Assembly: GCA_050731755.1 (NCBI GenBank)
Contig: JBOHPP010000195.1
Coordinates: 1 to 11,594, forward strand
Direction of reading: 5' to 3'
From: JBOHPP01 sp050731755
GTDB lineage: Bacteria; Methylomirabilota; Methylomirabilia; Rokubacteriales; CSP1-6
Length of the DNA: 11,594 nucleotides
The position numbers and the translations under genes are program-made. Positions 7,144 to 11,594 of the stretch are shown piece after piece. Under the pieces are notes generated by a model. It had not been told where the DNA came from, made no database searches, and saw nothing but the letters and a program-made list of their open reading frames with translations. The stretch's first letter is position 1. The number at the start of each line of letters is the position of its first letter.

Positions 7144-7698
7144 TCAGCCGCCCAGGAAACGCACGACTTCGTGCTGTGCTTGCTTCCTGGCGATGTCCAG
7201 TGCGGTCTGCCCGTCGCCCGTCGGCAACGAGCGGTCGGCGCCGTTGTCCAGGAGCAGGCCGACGAGCGCGACGTCACCGTTATAGGCGGCTCCTCGCGCG
7301 ATGAGCAGCCGAACGATGTCGGGGCGTCTATCGACGCGGGCTCCGGCGGCCGCAGCGTTGATCGCGAGGTTGCCTTCGTCGTTCCGCGAGACGGCGAGCA
7401 CGTCCGCTCCAGCCTCGAGGAGGGCCTCGGCCGTCTCCCGATGACCGAAGTACGCCGCCAGGTGGAGTGGGGTCCAGCCGTCGTGCGCCCACTGTCGTGC
7501 GCTGCCGGGATGCTCTCGGAGGTGACGACGGACGTCCGGCTCGAGCCCGAGGGCGCAGCCTTCCAAGAAGTTGGGGCGCGCGCCGCGCTCGAGCAGCAGG
7601 CGCACCAATTCCGGTCGGGCACTCTCCGCCAGCAGATCCCCGGCGGCCTTCGTGTCGCCGCACCGAATGGCGCCCAACAGGTCGGTGATGTTGTTCAT
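7144..7698 (-). CDS. Small ankyrin-repeat protein with incomplete repeats
   Basis: A 184-residue soluble protein with no signal peptide. One canonical ankyrin repeat is clear: D-G-W-T-P-L-H-L-A-A-Y-F-G-H-R-E-T-A-E-A-L-L-E-A-G-A-D-V (residues 73-100). It is followed by degenerate repeats at 108-137, 137-156 and 163-183, and preceded by less regular helices at 1-70. Ankyrin repeats mediate protein-protein contacts; no enzyme domain is visible. The register slips at A-R-G-A-A-Y-N-G-D (134-142), where about 12-15 residues of a repeat, including its beta-hairpin finger, appear to be missing. A similar gap of about 20 residues is suspected near residues 24-30. ATG 7698 is preferred over GTG 7716 because the GGAGG at 7715-7711 overlaps that GTG and can serve ATG 7698, at rather long spacing. 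It lies 8 nt upstream of the MFS gene and is probably co-transcribed with it. Confidence 0.8.
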   Translation of the reverse strand: MNNITDLLGAIRCGDTKAAGDLLAESARPELVRLLLERGARPNFLEGCALGLEPDVRRHLREHPGSARQWAHDGWTPLHLAAYFGHRETAEALLEAGADVLAVSRNDEGNLAINAAAAGARVDRRPDIVRLLIARGAAYNGDVALVGLLLDNGADRSLPTGDGQTALDIARKQAQHEVVRFLGG

Positions 7699-7799
7699 GA
7701 CCCCGCGGCCCTCCACGACAGCGCCGCGATGATCGCCCAGGGGGTCGCGGGCTACAAGCGCCAGTCACCATACCGCGCAGCCTGCCCGGCGCCTGCCCG

Positions 7800-8780
7800 C
7801 TATGTCCGCGACGGGATCAGATTCACCGGCGGCTCTCCGCGCGCCGTGCGGCGGATGTTTTCCGCGATCACTCTGGCCCGCGCTTCGAGCATCCCTTCGG
7901 TCCAGCCGGACACGTGCGGCGTCATGAGGACGTTCGTCAGCTCGTGGAACGGACGCCGCGCGGGCGGCGTGGGACCCGCGCTCGAGGGATACCGATACCA
8001 GACGTCGAGCACGGCGCCGGCGAGCCTCCGCTCGGCCAGCGCCTCGTAGAGAGCGTCCTCGTCCACGATCTCGGCCCGCGCCACGTTGATGAGCACCGCC
8101 GTCTCCTTCATCAATCCCAGCTCCCGCTGTCCGAGGAGACCCCGGGTGGCGTCCGTGAGCGAGAGCGTGATGGCCAGGTAGTCGGCCCGGCGCAAGACCT
8201 CGTCCAGGGCTTCTGGCCCACCGAGAAATTCGAGTCCGTTCGAATCGGACCGCCCCACGTCCCGGCGAATGGCCCACACGGCCATGTCGAACGCCTGCGC
8301 GCGACGCGCCACGGCCTGACCGATGCGGCCGTAGCCGAGGATACCGAGCGTTTTCCCGGCGAGTTCGGGCCACGGCGCCGGTGGCGTCGTCCCGACCGCC
8401 CACTGGCTCTCCCAGGTTCCGCGGCGCAGCGCGGCGTCGAGCCGGCCGAACTCCCGGGTGAAGGCCAGCATGGCGCCGATCACGTACTCGGCGATACCGG
8501 TCTCGTGGCCGTAGGCATTCGCCAGCGATGTGCCGGCGGGAAGGGCGGATCGGTCGATCCGGTCCAGGCCGGCCCCCGGCACCTGGACGAGCTTCAGTCG
8601 TGGGGCCGCCGTGCCCATCTCGCGGGTGAACGCCATGGTGACCAGGACGTCCACGGCGGACAGCCGCGGGACGATTCCGACTTCGTCGGCCAGGATGACG
8701 TCACACGGCGTTCCCAGATGGGCTCGCACTCGCTGTTCGAGACGGGCGGCGAACGTTCCGGCAAAGGCGACGCCAAACAT
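7800..8780 (-). CDS. D-2-hydroxyacid dehydrogenase family protein (GyaR/SerA-like) with atypical active site
   Basis: A 326-residue NAD(P)-dependent oxidoreductase of the D-isomer-specific 2-hydroxyacid dehydrogenase family, which interconverts 2-oxoacids and D-2-hydroxyacids. The Rossmann motif is G-Y-G-R-I-G (149-154) within a nucleotide-binding domain at about 100-285; the flanking segments form the catalytic domain. The substrate arginine is in INVARAEIVDE (R235) and the catalytic histidine in MTPHVSGWTE (H289). The usual catalytic glutamate of the 'DVFxxEP' motif is absent: the sequence is L-D-V-W-Y-R-Y-P (258-265), with Y264 in its place. Two arginines after the second strand (R172-R173) suggest NADP(H) rather than NAD(H); this is inference. 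ATG 8780 follows GGAGGGGG with good spacing. The gene lies between proS and the ankyrin gene on the same strand. Confidence 0.88.
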   Translation of the reverse strand: MFGVAFAGTFAARLEQRVRAHLGTPCDVILADEVGIVPRLSAVDVLVTMAFTREMGTAAPRLKLVQVPGAGLDRIDRSALPAGTSLANAYGHETGIAEYVIGAMLAFTREFGRLDAALRRGTWESQWAVGTTPPAPWPELAGKTLGILGYGRIGQAVARRAQAFDMAVWAIRRDVGRSDSNGLEFLGGPEALDEVLRRADYLAITLSLTDATRGLLGQRELGLMKETAVLINVARAEIVDEDALYEALAERRLAGAVLDVWYRYPSSAGPTPPARRPFHELTNVLMTPHVSGWTEGMLEARARVIAENIRRTARGEPPVNLIPSRT

Positions 8781-8795
8781 GTGGCACCCCCTCCG

Positions 8796-8840
8796 AATTG
8801 ACTATCGCCAGTAAGTCAGCGGAGGGGCGGACCGTCAATT
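8796..8840. repeat. Inverted repeat upstream of the hydroxyacid dehydrogenase gene
   Basis: A perfect 7-bp inverted repeat, AATTGAC (8796-8802) and GTCAATT (8834-8840), is separated by 31 bp in the gap between proS and the dehydrogenase gene. The arms are AT-rich against a very GC-rich background. The near arm lies about 15 bp before the dehydrogenase start, close to its Shine-Dalgarno, so the pair could be operator half-sites or the base of an mRNA stem. No clear sigma70 promoter was identified in this gap. Confidence 0.4.
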
Positions 8841-8876
8841 ACCTGGAACGTAACGATTCGCCGCCCGGATCGCGGC

Positions 8877-10310
8877 TCAGTAGGCCCTCCCGAAGATGGC
8901 CTGTTCTCGGGCCGGCTCGCCGCAGGCGATGCACGGGCCCTCGCCGCCGGGCTGCTCGAGCGGGACGCAGCGCGTACTCGCCTTGGTCTCTTCTTTGACC
9001 CGGGCCTCGCACTCCCGGCGACCGCACCACCAGGCGAGCGCCCAGCCCTTCTCGACCACGGCCTTGAGCTCGGCGTAGTCCTTCGGCTCGTGGGTATGGG
9101 CACGGCGGAAGGCCAGCGCGCGGTCGTGGAGCGCCGTGTGGACATCGACCAGCGCCGCCTGCACGGTCGGGACCAGGCCGTCCTGGGCGACGAATGACTT
9201 GCCCTCCCGGCCGGGCTTGTCCCGTCGGGCCAGGATGACGGAATTCTTCTCCACGTCCTTCGGCCCCACCTCCAGGCGAAGGGGTACCCCGCGCATCTCC
9301 CAGTCGTTGAACCTGAAGCCCGGGGTGAGATCCGCGCGGTCGTCCACCTTCACCCGGATGCCGGCGTCAGCCAGCGCCGCGCGGACCCGGTCCACCGTCT
9401 CCATGACCCGTCCCTGCTCGGCGTCGTTCTTGTAGATCGACACGATCACCACCTGGTGCGGCGCCAGGCGCGGCGGCAGGATGAGCCCCTGGTCGTCGCC
9501 GTGCACCATGATGAGGGCCCCGATGACGCGCGTGGACAGGCCCCAGCTCGTCGTCCAGCAGTGCTGCAGGGTGTTCGTCCGGTCCAGGTACTGGATTCCG
9601 AAGGCTCTCGCGAAGTTCTGGCCGAGGTTGTGGGACGTCGCCGATTGCAGGGCCCGGCCGTCGCCCATCATGGCCTCGATGCTGTACGAGCGCAGGGCCC
9701 CGGCGAACTTCTCGCTCTCGCTCTTGCGGCCCGGCACGACGGGGATGGCGGCGACGTTCACGGCGAAGTCGGCGTAGGCGTGGTCCAGGATCCAGCGCGT
9801 CTCCCGCTCGGCGTCGTCGTGGGTGGCGTAGGCGCAGTGCCCTTCCTGCCAGTAGAACTCCGCCGTGCGCAGGAAGAGCTTGGTGCGTAGCTCCCAGCGC
9901 ACCACGCTATTCCAGAGATTCAGGCGCATGGGCAGATCCCGGTACGACTTGATCCACTTCTCCCACATGTGGCCGATGATCGTCTCCGAGGTCGGCCGCA
10001 CGACCAGCGGCTCCTCCAGCGTCTCGCCACCGGCGATGGTGACGACGGCCAGCTCCGGCGAGAAGCCCTCGACGTGCTCCTTCTCCTTCTCCAGGAAGGA
10101 CTTGGGAATGAACAGCGGGAACGCGGCGTTCTCGACGCCGAGCCGTTTGAAGCGCGCGTCGAGCGCGTCCTGGATGTTCTCCCAGAGCGCCCAGCCGTAG
10201 GGCCGCACCACCATGCAGCCGCGCACGGGCGAGTAATCGGCCAGCTCGGCGCGCAGGACGAGTTGGTTGTACCACTCCGCGAAGTCTTCGGACCGCGAGG
10301 GAAGCTTCAT
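8877..10310 (-). CDS. proS: Prolyl-tRNA synthetase, type 3 (archaeal/eukaryote-like)
   Basis: A 477-residue class II aminoacyl-tRNA synthetase that charges tRNA-Pro. It has the length and order of the archaeal/eukaryote-type bacterial enzyme (as in Thermus), not the longer E. coli-type with an editing insert. The catalytic core shows R-P-T-S-E-T-I (105-111), motif 2 R-W-E-L-R-T-K-L-F-L-R-T-A-E-F-Y-W-Q-E-G-H (138-158) and motif 3 G-A-L-I-M-V-H-G-D-D-Q-G-L-I-L-P-P-R (264-281). The anticodon-binding domain follows at about 284-395. A C-terminal zinc-binding domain has C429, C434, C460 and C463 (CX4C...CX2C), and the protein ends in Tyr477, as in the Thermus enzyme, where the terminal tyrosine reaches the active site. 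ATG 10310 is chosen because it begins the conserved 'SRSEDFAEWYNQLV' N-terminus; translation upstream of it resembles nothing. No strong Shine-Dalgarno is visible. Confidence 0.96.
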   Translation of the reverse strand: MKLPSRSEDFAEWYNQLVLRAELADYSPVRGCMVVRPYGWALWENIQDALDARFKRLGVENAAFPLFIPKSFLEKEKEHVEGFSPELAVVTIAGGETLEEPLVVRPTSETIIGHMWEKWIKSYRDLPMRLNLWNSVVRWELRTKLFLRTAEFYWQEGHCAYATHDDAERETRWILDHAYADFAVNVAAIPVVPGRKSESEKFAGALRSYSIEAMMGDGRALQSATSHNLGQNFARAFGIQYLDRTNTLQHCWTTSWGLSTRVIGALIMVHGDDQGLILPPRLAPHQVVIVSIYKNDAEQGRVMETVDRVRAALADAGIRVKVDDRADLTPGFRFNDWEMRGVPLRLEVGPKDVEKNSVILARRDKPGREGKSFVAQDGLVPTVQAALVDVHTALHDRALAFRRAHTHEPKDYAELKAVVEKGWALAWWCGRRECEARVKEETKASTRCVPLEQPGGEGPCIACGEPAREQAIFGRAY

Positions 10311-10345
10311 GCCGTCATGGTAACGTGGCGCGGCCCCCAGGGGAA

Positions 10346-10355
10346 CGGGCGCCCG
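10346..10355. repeat. Palindrome between divergent proS and asd
   Basis: CGGGCGCCCG is a perfect 10-bp palindrome in the 73-bp divergent intergenic region, just after a CCCCCAGGGG run. It could be an operator or form a small hairpin in the proS leader. In DNA this GC-rich, a palindrome of this size may also be chance. Confidence 0.25.
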
Positions 10356-10364
10356 ATCGCCCCA

Positions 10365-10373
10365 TGTTATTCT
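10365..10373 (+). promoter_or_regulatory. Candidate extended -10 element for asd, implying a very short leader
   Basis: TGTTATTCT matches an extended -10 (TG-n-TATTCT, four of six bases of TATAAT). It would start transcription around 10380-10384, essentially at ATG 10384. The gene has no Shine-Dalgarno, which fits a leaderless or nearly leaderless mRNA. No -35 is evident, so support is weak. Confidence 0.3.
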
Positions 10374-10383
10374 TCCCGTCACC

Positions 10384-11448
10384 ATGACCAGGAAACGGGC
10401 CGCCGTGATCGGCGCGACGGGCGTCGCCGGCCAGCAGTTCCTGGCCGCCCTGTCCAACCACCCCTGGTTCGAGGTGACGGCGCTGGCCGCCTCCGAGCGA
10501 TCGGCGGGCAAGCCGTACCAGGCCGCCATCACCGACGCCCAGGGCGCCTGTCGCTGGTACTGCCCCGAGCCTCTGGACCCGGCCTTCGCCGGCATCCAGG
10601 TGCAAGACGCCCCCCGATTCGACGCGACCGCCGTCGACGTGGTGTTCGCGGCGGTCGAGTCGGACGCTGCCAAACACCTGGAGCCGCTGTACGCCAAGAC
10701 CACGCCAGTCGTCTCGACGGCCTCGGCCTTCCGCTACGAAGCAGACGTGCCCATCTTCATGCCCGGGGTGAACCTCGATCACGACCGGCTCATTCCCGCC
10801 CAGAAGAAGAACCGGGGCTGGAACGGCTTCGTAACGCCGGTGCCCAACTGCACCGCCATGGGGCTGGCCATGACCCTCAAGCCGCTCTACGACGCCTTCG
10901 GTATCCACCACGTCATCATGACCTCGATGCAGTCCTGCTCCGGCGCGGGCCTGTCGCCCGGCGTGGTGGCGCTGGACATCATGGACAACGTCGTCCCCTA
11001 CATCCCCAGGGAGGAGGAGAAGGTCGAGACCGAGACCCGGAAGATTCTGGGGAAGGTCGCCGGCGGGACGGTGGAACCGGCGGCGTTCCGCGTGTCGGCC
11101 ACCTGCACTCGCGTGCCCGTGCTGGACGGGCACACCGAAGCCGTCTACGTATCACTGAAGAAGGCGGCGACCGTGGACGACGCGAAGAAGGCGCTGCGGG
11201 ACTACGGGAAGGAGTTCGTCGCTCTGAGACTGCCGTCCTGGCCGCCGGCGCTCATCGACGTGGGCGAGGATCCCTACCGGCCCCAGCCCCGTCTGGATCG
11301 CGACCGGGAAGGCGGCATGGCGGCATCCTGGTGGCGGAATACCTCGTTCACCAGGGCCACATCTAACCCCTCCGGCTCAGCGACACCATCACCAACGAGC
11401 CGCTGGCGAAGAGCGGCTGAGGCGAGCCGGGGCGCGCGGCGATCATAG
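10384..11448 (+). CDS. asd: Aspartate-semialdehyde dehydrogenase (archaeal/fungal-type), C-terminus disrupted by deletion and frameshift
   Basis: The enzyme reduces aspartyl-4-phosphate to aspartate-4-semialdehyde, the branch point to lysine/diaminopimelate, threonine and methionine. The first 313 codons look intact: Rossmann I-G-A-T-G-V-A-G (9-16), the catalytic cysteine in P-N-C-T-A-M-G (C156), M-Q-S-C-S-G-A-G (182-189), the E-E-E-K region (210-213), and R-V-P-V-L-D-G-H-T-E with R243 and H250. After P-Q-P-R-L-D-R-D-R-E-G-G-M-A (300-313) the frame turns into unrelated Trp/Arg/Ser/Thr-rich sequence to the stop at 11448. The family's real ending, G-I-L-V-A-E-Y-L-V-H-Q-G-H-I, is present but in the -1 frame, ending at TAA 11364-11366. 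The intervening stretch of about 30 residues, including the conserved 'HNTxRGAAG' helix, is missing. The 354-residue length is therefore coincidentally normal. The product is probably inactive or unstable, unless the junction is an assembly error. Confidence 0.88.
   Translation: MTRKRAAVIGATGVAGQQFLAALSNHPWFEVTALAASERSAGKPYQAAITDAQGACRWYCPEPLDPAFAGIQVQDAPRFDATAVDVVFAAVESDAAKHLEPLYAKTTPVVSTASAFRYEADVPIFMPGVNLDHDRLIPAQKKNRGWNGFVTPVPNCTAMGLAMTLKPLYDAFGIHHVIMTSMQSCSGAGLSPGVVALDIMDNVVPYIPREEEKVETETRKILGKVAGGTVEPAAFRVSATCTRVPVLDGHTEAVYVSLKKAATVDDAKKALRDYGKEFVALRLPSWPPALIDVGEDPYRPQPRLDRDREGGMAASWWRNTSFTRATSNPSGSATPSPTSRWRRAAEASRGARRS
11311..11326 (+). repeat. Tandem 8-bp direct repeat at the asd deletion junction
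   Basis: GGCGGCAT occurs twice back to back (11311-11318 and 11319-11326), exactly where asd leaves its frame. The first copy encodes G-G-M before the gap; the second encodes G-G-I of the normal C-terminus. GGCGG microhomology at this point could have mediated the deletion or misled an assembler. Confidence 0.75.
11319..11366 (+). pseudogene. Out-of-frame native C-terminal tail of asd
   Basis: Read from 11319, this segment gives G-G-I-L-V-A-E-Y-L-V-H-Q-G-H-I and a TAA stop. This is the expected last strand and helix of archaeal/fungal-type aspartate-semialdehyde dehydrogenase (family pattern: 'GG-I-L-x-A-E-L-L-V-x-x-G-x-I'). It is one frame behind the upstream coding region. Confidence 0.8.
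11398..11418 (+). terminator. Hairpin downstream of asd, possible terminator
   Basis: AGCCGCT (11398-11404) and AGCGGCT (11412-11418) form a perfect 7-bp stem around a 7-nt loop, 31 nt after the native asd stop at 11366. No T-run follows, so it is not a classical intrinsic terminator. It may be a 3'-end stabilising hairpin or a termination site of the U-poor kind proposed for high-GC bacteria. Confidence 0.35.
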
Positions 11449-11452
11449 CGTC

Positions 11453-11481
11453 TTGACGGATCGGCTCGAACGTCCCATAGT
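11453..11481 (+). promoter_or_regulatory. Candidate sigma70 promoter for the gene at the right edge
   Basis: TTGACG (11453-11458, five of six bases) and CATAGT (11476-11481, four of six) are separated by exactly 17 bp. A start near 11488 would leave a leader of about 35 nt before the Shine-Dalgarno-equipped ATG at 11524. The position fits a new transcription unit after asd. Confidence 0.4.
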
Positions 11482-11523
11482 CCCTTCACGGTGAGCGCTG
11501 CCGCCTAGACTGCGGGAGGTGCG

Positions 11524-11559
11524 ATGAACGGCGCGACGTCTCCGAATCGACGCCGATGA
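11524..11559 (+). CDS. Possible 11-codon leader peptide ORF
   Basis: ATG 11524 is preceded by GGGAGGT (11514-11520). It encodes only M-N-G-A-T-S-P-N-R-R-R before TGA at 11557-11559. That stop overlaps a second ATG (11556) as ATGA, the usual arrangement for translational coupling. It could be a small leader ORF feeding ribosomes to the next gene. Alternatively it could be the true start of that gene interrupted by a sequence error. No family is recognisable. Confidence 0.3.
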   Translation: MNGATSPNRRR

Positions 11560-11594
11560 CAGCGGATCTCCTCCACCGGTTGATTCCGCTCTTG
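11556..11594 (+). CDS. Start of an unidentified gene running off the right edge
   Basis: From ATG 11556 the frame is open for 13 codons to the window end (M-T-A-D-L-L-H-R-L-I-P-L-L). It has no Shine-Dalgarno of its own but overlaps the stop of a short ORF that has one. The stretch is too short to assign a family. Confidence 0.35.
   Translation, partial: MTADLLHRLIPLL

Noticed and set aside
7780..7799. 9-bp direct repeat GCCTGCCCG after the hydroxyacid dehydrogenase stop, as a mobile-element or att trace
   Set aside because: Two adjacent short GC-rich copies only; no integrase, tRNA or insertion-sequence features nearby.
8839..8876. Imperfect stem CGATCCG/CGAATCG after the proS stop as a terminator
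   Set aside because: Contains a mismatch and is not followed by a T-run; below the level I would annotate.
10311..10703. N-terminal extension of proS upstream of ATG 10310
   Set aside because: The extension runs antisense into asd and shows no synthetase similarity; the conserved N-terminus begins at ATG 10310.
11367..11420. In-frame extension past the native asd stop encoding a short peptide (R-L-S-D-T-I-T-N-E-P-L-A-K-S-G) that looks protein-like
   Set aside because: No start codon or ribosome site, only 17 codons, and no family recognised; it overlaps the hairpin at 11398-11418. It could be a decayed gene end but cannot be supported.
1..11594. CRISPR arrays, tRNA/rRNA genes, insertion sequences, toxin-antitoxin or defence genes
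   Set aside because: No regularly spaced repeats, cloverleaf-like segments, transposase motifs or small toxin-like gene pairs were seen on either strand.

Overview
The window is high-GC bacterial chromosomal DNA with no phage, transposon, rRNA, tRNA or CRISPR signature. Densely packed livKHMGF-type transport genes, a molybdo-hydroxylase, an archaeal/eukaryote-type (type 3) prolyl-tRNA synthetase and an archaeal/fungal-type aspartate-semialdehyde dehydrogenase suggest an uncultured soil or groundwater lineage. Candidatus Rokubacteria/Methylomirabilota is my best guess; this is inference from gene style, not a demonstrated placement.

Layout. (1) At the left edge, minus strand, lies the N-terminus of a xanthine-dehydrogenase/CO-dehydrogenase-type molybdenum subunit that runs out of the window. 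(2) Divergent from it, behind a good sigma70-like promoter (270-299), is a tight six-gene plus-strand operon: periplasmic substrate-binding protein, LivH, LivM, LivG, LivF, and an acetamidase/formamidase-family (FmdA/AmdA) hydrolase. Genes touch or overlap by 1-8 nt from LivH onward, and the hydrolase has the strongest Shine-Dalgarno sequence of the operon. The simplest reading is one import-and-hydrolyse unit for a small amide or related nitrogen compound, not a generic branched-chain amino acid importer. (3) Converging on it, minus strand, lie an MFS transporter, a small ankyrin-repeat protein and a D-2-hydroxyacid dehydrogenase, with prolyl-tRNA synthetase upstream on the same strand. (4) Divergent from proS is an aspartate-semialdehyde dehydrogenase gene whose C-terminus is disrupted. 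(5) The last ~230 bp hold a hairpin, a candidate promoter and the start of another gene.

The points most worth following are the transporter-hydrolase operon; the internal deletion plus frameshift in asd; missing ankyrin-repeat segments in the small ankyrin protein, possibly a related sequence-loss phenomenon or an assembly artefact; and a dehydrogenase in which tyrosine occupies the usual catalytic glutamate position. I found no defence system or clearly new machinery. The novelty here is mostly in gene combinations and broken or divergent family members.
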